Shown here piece after piece: positions 34,237 through 41,896 of a DNA stretch of 64,000 nucleotides (positions are counted from its first letter, which is position 1; every line of letters starts with the position of its first letter). The DNA lies in contig CAZJHO010000001.1 in the NCBI GenBank assembly GCA_964546015.1, positions 124,001 through 188,000 on the forward strand, read 5' to 3'. This stretch comes from JAFGVL01 sp964546015 (GTDB lineage: Bacteria; Bacteroidota; Bacteroidia; Bacteroidales; Paludibacteraceae). A model generated the notes under the pieces. The model had not been told where the DNA came from and made no database searches. It was given only the letters and a program-made list of their open reading frames with translations. The position numbers and the translations under genes are program-made.

Positions 34237-34686
34237 TTAATTGTTTAGGAGTTGTTTTACTTTTTCCGAAATAAGTCTGCTTTCAGCTTTTCCACTCAGT
34301 TGTTTCGTAGCAACGCCCATTACTCTTCCCATATCTTGAGGTCCGGCAGCACCTATTTGTGCTATAATCTCTTTTAAAGTAGTTTCCAGTTCCGCTTCAC
34401 TCATTTGAGCCGGTAAGTATTGTTCTATAACGACAACCTGTGCAAGCTCGGCTTCTGCTAAGTCAGCCCGATTTTGGGTGTTATAAATTTGAGCTGCATC
34501 TTTGCGCTGTTTTATCATTTTTTGTAAAATTTTCAGAGCAGCATCGTTATCAAAGGTTTCTCCACCTTTAGCAGTTTTTGCTTCCAGAAATTCTTTTTTT
34601 ATACCGCGCAAAGCATCTAAAGCTATTTTATTTTTAGCAAGCATGGCTTTTTTGATGTCTTCACTAATTAGATCAAATAATTCCAT
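34237..34686 (-). CDS. GatB/YqeY domain protein
   Basis: This 149-residue helical protein is of the YqeY family, which is related to the tRNA-binding tail of the amidotransferase subunit GatB. It begins MELFDLISEDIKKAMLAKNK and has the typical KIALDALRGIKKEFLEAKTA and VVIEQYLPAQMSE segments. The family probably acts on misacylated tRNA but is not well defined. It starts 7 nt after the stop of a 51-residue lipoprotein on the same strand. Confidence 0.9.
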   Translation of the reverse strand: MELFDLISEDIKKAMLAKNKIALDALRGIKKEFLEAKTAKGGETFDNDAALKILQKMIKQRKDAAQIYNTQNRADLAEAELAQVVVIEQYLPAQMSEAELETTLKEIIAQIGAAGPQDMGRVMGVATKQLSGKAESRLISEKVKQLLNN

Positions 34687-34693
34687 ATTGTTA

Positions 34694-34849
34694 TCAGCTT
34701 ATTTCTAATTGAAAATCGGTTTTCGGTTGTTCTATTGAAGAGAGTTTCTTTTTGTAACCTCCACCACCCGGACAGTTACAGTCTGATTTGCAAGATAATA
34801 CTACAATAGAAATGCTAATACAAGCGGCTATAATTAATAACTTTTTCAT
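34694..34849 (-). CDS. Small Cys-rich lipoprotein, 51 residues
   Basis: This short frame has a strong lipoprotein signal (MKKLLIIAACISISIVVLSC, acylated Cys20) followed by KSDCNCPGGGGYKKK and a polar tail. After acylation it would leave about 31 residues with two further Cys (24, 26). I know no family for it. It lies between fprA (58 nt upstream) and the YqeY gene (7 nt downstream), all on the minus strand, so it may be in one transcript with them. Redox or metal binding is conceivable but unsupported. Confidence 0.7.
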   Translation of the reverse strand: MKKLLIIAACISISIVVLSCKSDCNCPGGGGYKKKLSSIEQPKTDFQLEIS

Positions 34850-34907
34850 TGAATTGAAGATAAATTTTATGTATGATAAATGAAATATGATTGTTTTTTT
34901 TATGATT

Positions 34908-36095
34908 TTATGCGTCTAATAATTTTATAAATTCAGATGCCATAGTTTCTAAATCGGTATATTGTTCCGGTTTTAGTGTTTGTTTTTCTTCTACGGCAGA
35001 TTCGCAGATAGTCCAATTCATTTTTTCTCCGAATGTTTTTAATCTTTTTATTGCGGTTCCTGCCCATGTAAAAGAACCGAACATCCCAAAGATACGATTC
35101 TTGATGGCATGAACTTCGATTTTTTGTAATAGAGAATCTATCTCAGGAAACAGTTCGTTACTGTAAGTAGGGCTGCCGATTATCAGACCTTTATATTTGA
35201 AAATGTCGCGTAAAACGAAACTGGCATGTGTCCTTGAGATATTATGAATAATGATGTTTTTTAATCCTTTTTGAGAGAGATAAGCAGCCAAGGCTTCTGC
35301 CATGTGTTCAGTGTGTCCATACATAGAACCATACACAATCACAACACCTTTTTCTCCTTCGTATCGGCTCATTTTATCGGTCATTTCGATTACTTTCGAA
35401 ATGTTTTCTTTCCAAACAGGACCATGCGTAGAGCAAATAAGTTCCATAGGGAGAGAGCTTAATTTTTCTAACGCTTTTTGCACAGGAGATCCATATTTAC
35501 CCACAATGTTGGCATAATAGCGAATCATTTCGTCCCAATAGCGGTTAGCATCCAATTCTGTATCGATAATTCCACCGTCTAATGCCCCGAATGTCCCGAA
35601 TGCATCGCCCGAAAAAAGTGCTTGGGTTAATTCATCATAAGTCATCATGGTTTCGGGCCAATGCACCATTGGTGTCATATAAAAACGCAATTGGTGTTTC
35701 CCCAGCGATAAAGAATCGTTATCTTTTACTTCAAAAAGATTGTCTTTGATACCGTAATAACCGGCAACCATATCGAATGTTTTAGTATTGCCCACAATTT
35801 TTATATCGGGGAACAAGCGTTTGATTTGACGGATAGAACCGGAGTGATCAGGTTCCATGTGATTGATTACAAGGTAATCAAGTGTTCTTCCTTGTAATAC
35901 GGCTTGTATTTTCTCTGTAAAGATCTCAGAAAAGCCAAGTTCGACAGTATCGATTAATGCTGTTTTTTCGTCAACAATCAGATAAGAGTTATAAGAAACT
36001 CCCGATGTCATAGGTATCATGTTTTCAAAAAGCTCGATACGGCGATCATTTACACCTACATAAAAAGTATCTGTTGTAATATTTCGAGTAATCAT
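34908..36095 (-). CDS. FprA-type flavodiiron protein
   Basis: Flavodiiron proteins reduce O2 to water (or NO to N2O) and protect anaerobes. From ATG 36095 it has 395 residues; a longer frame to 36128 overlaps the promoter. The N-terminal metallo-beta-lactamase-like domain (about 1-245) has the diiron ligands in NHMEPDHSG, MVHWPETM, FSGDAFG and STHGPVW. The C-terminal flavodoxin domain starts at VVIVYGSMYGHTEHMAEAL (FMN phosphate loop). The electron donor, often rubredoxin or a reductase, is not encoded nearby. It indicates an anaerobic or microaerobic lifestyle. Confidence 0.95.
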   Translation of the reverse strand: MITRNITTDTFYVGVNDRRIELFENMIPMTSGVSYNSYLIVDEKTALIDTVELGFSEIFTEKIQAVLQGRTLDYLVINHMEPDHSGSIRQIKRLFPDIKIVGNTKTFDMVAGYYGIKDNLFEVKDNDSLSLGKHQLRFYMTPMVHWPETMMTYDELTQALFSGDAFGTFGALDGGIIDTELDANRYWDEMIRYYANIVGKYGSPVQKALEKLSSLPMELICSTHGPVWKENISKVIEMTDKMSRYEGEKGVVIVYGSMYGHTEHMAEALAAYLSQKGLKNIIIHNISRTHASFVLRDIFKYKGLIIGSPTYSNELFPEIDSLLQKIEVHAIKNRIFGMFGSFTWAGTAIKRLKTFGEKMNWTICESAVEEKQTLKPEQYTDLETMASEFIKLLDA

Positions 36096-36117
36096 TTTTT
36101 TGAGAATAAGATTCTTG

Positions 36118-36125
36118 CAAAAGTA
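36118..36125 (-). promoter_or_regulatory. -7 element of fprA (TACTTTTG)
   Basis: Exact match on the minus strand, 23 nt before ATG 36095. It decides against the longer frame. Confidence 0.65.
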
Positions 36126-36195
36126 CATAAAAGCTGTTAGTTAACAATTAATATGAGTTTTATTTTATAAAAATTTCTTTAAAATTTAGTTGTCA

Positions 36196-36216
36196 ATCAT
36201 TTATCATTCATCATTA
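36196..36216. repeat. Three tandem 7-nt words in the tig promoter
   Basis: ATCATTT, ATCATTC, ATCATTA lies directly upstream of the -7 element at 36222, in the -33/spacer region. Confidence 0.7.
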
Positions 36217-36221
36217 TTGAT

Positions 36222-36229
36222 TATCTTTG
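36222..36229 (+). promoter_or_regulatory. -7 element of tig (TATCTTTG)
   Basis: Exact match giving a leader of about 30 nt. The -33 region is taken up by 7-nt repeats. Confidence 0.7.
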
Positions 36230-36265
36230 CCCGCTATTTTGTAAAAAATCAGAATTTTAGATAAA

Positions 36266-37618
36266 ATGAACATTACCAGAAAAGACATTGATGCTGTAAA
36301 TGCGGTAGTTACAATTGAGGTAACAAAAACCGATTACGCCGAAAAAGTAGAAAAACAATTGCGCGAATATCGCAAAAAAGCAAATATTCCTGGATTTCGT
36401 CCGGGTATGGTGCCTGTCGGTTTAGTGAAAAAAATGTATGGAAAAGCTGTTGAGGCAGAAGAAATCAACAAACTTGTATCAGAAGGACTATTCGGTTATA
36501 TCAAAGAGAAAAACATTAATACTCTTGGCGAACCCCTTCCGAATGAAAGTCAAGCTAAAATTGACTTTGATAGCCAAGAAGATTTCGAGTTTCAATTTGA
36601 TCTTGGTGTCGCTCCTGAGATTGATGTAAAATTATCTGCTAAAGATAAAATCAAATATTATCAAATCACTCTTACCGACGAAATGATAGAAAATCAAGTG
36701 AAATCTTACACAAGTCGTTTCGGTTCGTATGTGCAAGTAGATGAAATCGAAGAAAAAGATGTTGTGAAAGGTGAAATGCTTGAATTAGCCGACAAAAAAG
36801 TAAAAGAAGCAGGACACAAGATTGAAGATGCTGTACTTTCTCCTACATATATGAAAGGAGACAAACAAAAAGCTTTATTTATTGGCAAAAAAGTAGGCGA
36901 TGTAGTTGTGTTTAATCCTAAAAAAGCATTTGAAAATGGAGCGGAAGTCGCTTCGTTGTTGAAAATGTCGAAAGAAGAAGCACAAACTATCAATGCTGAT
37001 TTCCAATTTACTATCAGCGGAATTACTCGTTATGAAGAGTCTAAAGTGGATCAATCATTATTTGATAAAGTATTTGGTGAAGGTATTGTAAAATCAGAAG
37101 AAGAATTTATCGCTAAAATCAAAGAAAGTATACAACAAAACTTGGATGCCGATGGTGATTATAAATTCGGAATCGATGCACGCGAGGCTGTTGTGGCTAA
37201 GTTGAAAGATGTAGTTTTCCCAGAAGCATTTTTGAAGCGCTGGGCGTTGGCTGCGAACGAAGGTTTAACGCAAGAAAAACTGGACGAAGATTTTCCTAAA
37301 ATGATCGAAGACCTTAAATGGCATTTGGCGAAAGATAAAATAGCCAAAGATAACGAGGTGAAAATCGAATTCGAAGATATCGAAGCTTTTGCTAAAAAGA
37401 TTGCACAGGCACAATTTGCACAATACGGAATGGCAAATGTACCCGAAGATATTTTAGCCGGTTATGCCAAAGATATGCTGAAAGACGAAAAATCTATTCG
37501 TAATATGATGGATGGTGCTTTGAACGATAAAGTGATTAACACCATTAAAGCTGTTGTAAAATTAGATATAAAATCTATCTCAATAGATGATTTTAATAAA
37601 ATGTTGGAAATAAAATAA
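36266..37618 (+). CDS. tig: Trigger factor
   Basis: This ribosome-associated chaperone greets nascent chains at the exit tunnel. It has 450 residues. The ribosome-binding domain (about 1-115) carries the signature IPGFRPGMVPVGLVKKMYG. The middle PPIase-like domain (about 155-245) is divergent from FKBP, as is typical of Bacteroidota. The C-terminal helical arms follow to residue 450. It is monocistronic, with its own -7 element and a good terminator. Confidence 0.93.
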   Translation: MNITRKDIDAVNAVVTIEVTKTDYAEKVEKQLREYRKKANIPGFRPGMVPVGLVKKMYGKAVEAEEINKLVSEGLFGYIKEKNINTLGEPLPNESQAKIDFDSQEDFEFQFDLGVAPEIDVKLSAKDKIKYYQITLTDEMIENQVKSYTSRFGSYVQVDEIEEKDVVKGEMLELADKKVKEAGHKIEDAVLSPTYMKGDKQKALFIGKKVGDVVVFNPKKAFENGAEVASLLKMSKEEAQTINADFQFTISGITRYEESKVDQSLFDKVFGEGIVKSEEEFIAKIKESIQQNLDADGDYKFGIDAREAVVAKLKDVVFPEAFLKRWALAANEGLTQEKLDEDFPKMIEDLKWHLAKDKIAKDNEVKIEFEDIEAFAKKIAQAQFAQYGMANVPEDILAGYAKDMLKDEKSIRNMMDGALNDKVINTIKAVVKLDIKSISIDDFNKMLEIK

Positions 37619-37639
37619 GTTTCTTCTTATAATGAATCG

Positions 37640-37676
37640 GAGCCAATAATCAAGATTTTGATTGTTGGCTCTTTTG
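37640..37676 (+). terminator. Terminator of tig
   Basis: A 14-bp stem GAGCCAATAATCAA with TTGATTGTTGGCTC (one G-U pair) is followed by TTTTG. Confidence 0.88.
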
Positions 37677-37700
37677 TTATTGTTTGGTAAATAATTTTAC

Positions 37701-37708
37701 TATTTTTG
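37701..37708 (+). promoter_or_regulatory. -7 element of the DUF5606 gene (TATTTTTG)
   Basis: Exact match. Transcription would start near 37715, which excludes the upstream TTG 37706 as a start codon. Confidence 0.65.
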
Positions 37709-37732
37709 CAAGGTAAACGAATAACTAATTAT

Positions 37733-38149
37733 ATGCTAAAAGATATTTTATCGGTACCCGGGAAGACCGGTTTATTTAAACTAATCTCCCAAGGAAAAAA
37801 CATGTTGATTGTAGAATCGCTAATCGACAAAAAACGCTTACCTGTATTAGCACACGAAAAAGTGATAGCATTGTCCGATATAGCCATTTTTACGGAAGAA
37901 GAAGAAATATCACTGGGTGATGTATTAAATTTGATTAAAGAAAAAGAAGCCGGAAAGAAATCGACGATAAACCCTAAGGCTGACGGGAAAATGTTAGTTG
38001 ATTTTTTTGCAGAAGTTTTGCCTAATTTTGATAGAGATAGAGTTCGTGCTTCTGATATTAAAAAGATAATATCGTGGTATAATACATTAATTGATGCCGG
38101 ATTTACTGACTTTTCTAAAAAAGAAGAGAAATCATCAGTAGATAAATAA
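37733..38149 (+). CDS. DUF5606 domain protein
   Basis: This cytosolic protein of about 138 residues starts at ATG 37733. It opens LKDILSVPGKTGLFKLISQG, the Bacteroidota DUF5606 signature, with a small beta domain in the first ~70 residues and a helical second half (SDIKKIISWYNTLIDAGFTD). The C-terminus is Lys/Glu-rich. The function is unknown. It lies between tig and the T9SS plug gene. Confidence 0.8.
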   Translation: MLKDILSVPGKTGLFKLISQGKNMLIVESLIDKKRLPVLAHEKVIALSDIAIFTEEEEISLGDVLNLIKEKEAGKKSTINPKADGKMLVDFFAEVLPNFDRDRVRASDIKKIISWYNTLIDAGFTDFSKKEEKSSVDK

Positions 38150-38239
38150 TGGTGAGTCGAAATATAGTTTTATATCTTGTTTTCATTATTAAATAATATT
38201 TCGAGGATGGATAACATGCGTTTACATATCAGGTTACGA

Positions 38240-39523
38240 ATGTTTAGCTGTAAAAAGTTATTCAGTTCTCGATTTTTTTTATTGTCAATAATGTTTTGTT
38301 TGACTGTTGCTTTGCAAGCACAATACAAAACAGAGACTTTTAGGAAAAATATCAAAACCATTCAGGCAATTCATTCGGACGGAATCTTTGCTTTGCCTGT
38401 TATCACTTTGAATGGGAACGAATACATCACCATTTCGTTTGATGAGCTATCTTCCCAAATATACGATTATTATTATTCAATTTACCATTGCTCGGCTGAT
38501 TGGACACCATCGTCCATAAATACTACCGAATGGTGTCAAGGATATGCTTTTAACCCGATCACGGAGATTCGTCCATCAATCAATACTACGGTTGCTTACT
38601 CGCATTACAGTTTTACTGTTCCTAATCAGGACTTCAATTTTAAAGCTTCAGGAAACTATGTTGCTGTTATAACTGAGGGGAATAATTTACAAAAGGTAGT
38701 TGCTACAATTTGTTTTTCTGTAGTAGAACAAAAAGTGGGCATTACGGCAAACATCCGTTCTAATACAGATATTGACTTGAATGGAAAATCGCAACAATTG
38801 GATTTTACAGTGCTTACCAATAATTATCCGATATCTGATATTTCATCGGAACTGAAAGTTTTAGTCCAACAGAATAGGCGTACGGATAATCAATCTCAGA
38901 ACCTGCAACCTACTTATATTACACCTAGCAAATTGAGTTATGTAAATAATAAAGCGCTTATTTTTGAAGGTGGAAATGAGTATAAAGGAGTTGAAATAAC
39001 TTCATCTTATAGTTATGGTGCGGGTGTAAACCGCATACGATGGTTCGAACCGTATTTTAATGTAGAGCTACTTACCGATAAAATAATACCGCGTGCGCCT
39101 TATAATTATATTCCGGATTCGAATGGAAACTATGTTGTAAATGTTCTTGGCACTGACGATGATGATGTTGAAGCAGACTATGTATTAGTACATTTTACAT
39201 TGGAAGTTGAAGCACCGTTTTTTGATGGATTAGTCTATGTTTTAGGAGCATTTAATCAAGACAGGCTTGATGATATAGTAAAAATGAATTACAACAACGA
39301 GAGAAAGTGTTATGAAAAAGCTATCCTATTAAAACAAGGGGGATACAATTATCAATATGCATTTGTACCGGTGGGAAGTAAAACAGCTACCATGCAGCGT
39401 ATTGGAGGTAGCTATTGGCAAACTGAAAATCAATATGCTATTTATGTATATCATCGTCCATTTGGTGAGCGGTATGATAAATTGATCAGTTTTCGGGTTG
39501 TTCAGAATATAGCGGGCAAGTAG
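38240..39523 (+). CDS. Type IX secretion system plug protein (DUF5103)
   Basis: This exported protein of about 427 residues has a signal peptide ending LQAQ. I chose ATG 38240 for a compact signal; ATG 38207 and 38216 upstream are possible. Blocks such as HSDGIFALPVITLNGNEY and YYSIYHCSADWTPSSINTTE match the Plug family (formerly DUF5103). In Flavobacterium, Plug closes the periplasmic side of the giant SprA pore. The second half is Ig/E-set-like (VYVLGAFNQDRLDDI). With the C-terminal tail at 20255-20468 it supports a working T9SS. A weak -7-like site (TATATCTTG) lies near 38172. Confidence 0.85.
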   Translation: MFSCKKLFSSRFFLLSIMFCLTVALQAQYKTETFRKNIKTIQAIHSDGIFALPVITLNGNEYITISFDELSSQIYDYYYSIYHCSADWTPSSINTTEWCQGYAFNPITEIRPSINTTVAYSHYSFTVPNQDFNFKASGNYVAVITEGNNLQKVVATICFSVVEQKVGITANIRSNTDIDLNGKSQQLDFTVLTNNYPISDISSELKVLVQQNRRTDNQSQNLQPTYITPSKLSYVNNKALIFEGGNEYKGVEITSSYSYGAGVNRIRWFEPYFNVELLTDKIIPRAPYNYIPDSNGNYVVNVLGTDDDDVEADYVLVHFTLEVEAPFFDGLVYVLGAFNQDRLDDIVKMNYNNERKCYEKAILLKQGGYNYQYAFVPVGSKTATMQRIGGSYWQTENQYAIYVYHRPFGERYDKLISFRVVQNIAGK

Positions 39524-39666
39524 ATGTATAATATTTATGACTTTTATAAACTCATTAAATTTTCTTTTTAGTGTCGTTTGGTTAATGTACAGTTATTTCT
39601 CCTTTGTTTCGTGTTGATTACTAAACTGATATAGGCGAATTCTTTGTTAATACAGAAAACAAGTAT
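39524..39666. other. AT-rich spacer between convergent genes
   Basis: I see no convincing gene, promoter or strong terminator in these 143 bp. Confidence 0.6.
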
Positions 39667-40404
39667 TTATAAATTATATTCAATTTTCACAAGGTAAAGC
39701 CCATGGGCAGGTACCGATCCTCCGGCTTTACGGCGGTCTTTGGCTTCGATAATACAGCGGAAATCTTCAGCAGAGAGTTGTCCGCGTCCAACTTCGAGTA
39801 GTGTTCCGACAATAGCGCGCACCATATTGCGTAAAAAACGGTCGGCTTGAATGGTGAATATCCATAAATTGTCGTTTCTTTTCTCCCAAAATGCTCTTAT
39901 TATACGGCAATTATTAGTTTTTACATCGGTATGTAGTTTGCTGAAACTTGTAAAGTCGGTGTAGTCGAATAGTATTTGTGCAGCATTGTTCATTGCTTCA
40001 AAATCTATATTTCCATAAATACGCATCGCAGCATCCGTCAAAAAAGGATTTTTAGCTGTTGTAATCCAATATTCGTAAGTGCGCGAAACAGCATCAAAGC
40101 GAGCGTGTACATCGTCTTTTACCGGAATGATTTTTTGTATAGCGATATCGACGGGCAAAAAACTATTAAGTTTGTAAACTAAATCGGAAGTATTTGTTAT
40201 AGGATGTTCAATATCTGCATGGGCGACCATTTGACAAGCATGTACACCGGCATCAGTTCTTCCTGCTCCGACTACTTCTATTTTGGTTTGAAGAATAGAG
40301 CTGAGTGAGTCTTGTAATTTTTCTTGTACCGAAATGCCGTTTGGTTGTATTTGCCAACCGTGATAGGCTGTCCCTTTATACGATAGGTATATAAAATAAC
40401 GCAT
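39667..40404 (-). CDS. truA: tRNA pseudouridine(38-40) synthase TruA
   Basis: TruA converts uridines 38-40 in the anticodon arm to pseudouridine. It has 245 residues, the usual length. It opens YFIYLSYKGTAYHGWQIQPN. The catalytic Asp is in GRTDAGVHACQMVAH, and RFLRNMVRAIVGTLLEVGRG is the conserved C-terminal block. It follows the M16 gene by 30 nt on the same strand, so the two share a transcript. Confidence 0.96.
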   Translation of the reverse strand: MRYFIYLSYKGTAYHGWQIQPNGISVQEKLQDSLSSILQTKIEVVGAGRTDAGVHACQMVAHADIEHPITNTSDLVYKLNSFLPVDIAIQKIIPVKDDVHARFDAVSRTYEYWITTAKNPFLTDAAMRIYGNIDFEAMNNAAQILFDYTDFTSFSKLHTDVKTNNCRIIRAFWEKRNDNLWIFTIQADRFLRNMVRAIVGTLLEVGRGQLSAEDFRCIIEAKDRRKAGGSVPAHGLYLVKIEYNL

Positions 40405-40434
40405 ATGATATTTTCTCTTAAAAATAGGTTTAAT

Positions 40435-41718
40435 TTACCCTTTCTCACCTACGATAATTTCGTAAAATTCATTTAAAGAAAGATATTTTTGAGCCAACAA
40501 TTGGATTTCTTTTGCCGAAATGTGCCGAATGGTATCAATTTGTTCTTTATAAAAATCGAATGATAAATCGTTTGCTAAAAGCGATATATAAGTATCTGTC
40601 AAAGAAAAAATACCGTCAAAAGTGCGTGCTAAGTCCCCCAGAAAAAAATTCTTTACAATATTCAATTCTTCATTACCGACAGTTGTGTCGCGTAATTTAG
40701 TTATTTGTGCATATACCTCTTTGATAAGGGGCTCGACAAACTCATTGGCTGTTTGAGTACTGATGTTGAAAGTGCCCGTATCTTGTATGGATGATAATGC
40801 CGATGATATGCCATAAGTATACCCTTTTTCTTCTCGAATGGAAGACATCAACCGGCTTCCGAAATATCCTCCTAAAATAGTATTTGTCATTTTCAATCCG
40901 TGGAAATCAGGGTGTTTTCTATTTATGGTGGAACATCCTATCCGAACGGCAGATTGCACTGCATCTTCTTTGTGAATAAAATGATATTTTTTTGTATCGG
41001 GCGCAATATTGAAAGACAAATCATTTGGCTTTATCATGCTAACCCAGTCATTACCTCCAAATAAAGTTTCAAGTTGTAAAACAGTCGAATTTTCAATTTT
41101 TCCGGAAACAATTATTTGACAGTTTCTGCTATGATAGTATTCTTTGTAGAATTTCTTAAGCAGGTCGGTTGTTAGTGATTCAAAATCTTTTTCTTCGGCA
41201 GTTTTAGCGTATGGATAATTGACGCCATAAATACATTTTGAAAAATTGTTGGCAGCAAGTACTTGTACCTTTTGTTTGTCAAGCAAGTAGCGTTGTTTTC
41301 TCTTTTTCAGTTGTAAATCAAACTCAGCCTGAGGAAAAGTGCTTTCTTTTAACATTGATTCTAAAATAGACAATGTCTGTGGTAAGTATTTACAAAGCGA
41401 ATAGATAGTGATGTAAGAATAATGATAACTACATGAAAGAGATAACCACGAACCATAAAAATCAAGTTTTTTTGCAATTTCTTGTGATGAAAGAGTAAGT
41501 GTTCCTTCGCGTAGCATGTCGTTTGTCATGCCGGCTATTAATGGTTGTGACTGGTGCCAAATACCACAACCGAACATAAAGTCAATGCGTAATACATCTT
41601 GAGAGTCATCTCGTAATAAATGTATAGGTAATTTATTATTTAACAATATTTTTTCTATTTCAGGAAAAGGAATAGAGGTAATGGCTTGTGTGGCAGGAGG
41701 TGTTTTACGGTCGAACAT
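40435..41718 (-). CDS. M16 family protein, zinc site absent
   Basis: About 427 residues from ATG 41718. The longer frame to 41772 contains the promoter. The two-lobed pitrilysin/MPP fold is visible: a first half with MFGCGIWHQ and a second with GGYFGSRLMSSIREEKGYTY, the R-Y motif that completes the active site of a partner. The HxxEH zinc motif, expected where the protein reads AGMTNDMLREGT, is missing. It is therefore probably the non-catalytic subunit of a heterodimeric protease, but no active partner lies beside it. No signal peptide remains after the start correction. Confidence 0.85.
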   Translation of the reverse strand: MFDRKTPPATQAITSIPFPEIEKILLNNKLPIHLLRDDSQDVLRIDFMFGCGIWHQSQPLIAGMTNDMLREGTLTLSSQEIAKKLDFYGSWLSLSCSYHYSYITIYSLCKYLPQTLSILESMLKESTFPQAEFDLQLKKRKQRYLLDKQKVQVLAANNFSKCIYGVNYPYAKTAEEKDFESLTTDLLKKFYKEYYHSRNCQIIVSGKIENSTVLQLETLFGGNDWVSMIKPNDLSFNIAPDTKKYHFIHKEDAVQSAVRIGCSTINRKHPDFHGLKMTNTILGGYFGSRLMSSIREEKGYTYGISSALSSIQDTGTFNISTQTANEFVEPLIKEVYAQITKLRDTTVGNEELNIVKNFFLGDLARTFDGIFSLTDTYISLLANDLSFDFYKEQIDTIRHISAKEIQLLAQKYLSLNEFYEIIVGEKG

Positions 41719-41745
41719 TTGATGCAAACTACTGTTTTTGTTTGA

Positions 41746-41753
41746 CAAAAATA
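41746..41753 (-). promoter_or_regulatory. -7 element of the M16-truA operon (TATTTTTG)
   Basis: Exact minus-strand match 28 nt before ATG 41718. It rules out the longer M16 frame. Confidence 0.65.
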
Positions 41754-41811
41754 CAGATAAAATTGTTCTCATAAAAAGCTGTTTGAATTACTTTAAATTT
41801 TCTTTGATTTT

Positions 41812-41833
41812 TTGATATGTCAATACATATCAA
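41812..41833. promoter_or_regulatory. Dyad in the secA promoter
   Basis: TTGATATGT and ACATATCAA form a perfect 9-bp dyad around CAAT, ending 15 nt upstream of the -7 element, where the -33 box lies. It could be an operator. Confidence 0.45.
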
Positions 41834-41848
41834 TCCGCCATTAATCAT

Positions 41849-41856
41849 TATCTTTG
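41849..41856 (+). promoter_or_regulatory. -7 element of secA (TATCTTTG)
   Basis: Exact match giving a leader of about 35 nt. Confidence 0.7.
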
Positions 41857-41896
41857 TCAGCTAATTTTGTCATAGAATCATAAAAACATTCAAAAT

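Noticed and set aside
41719..41772. Upstream extension of the M16 protein
   Set aside because: A TATTTTTG element lies inside the extension, so those codons would not be transcribed.
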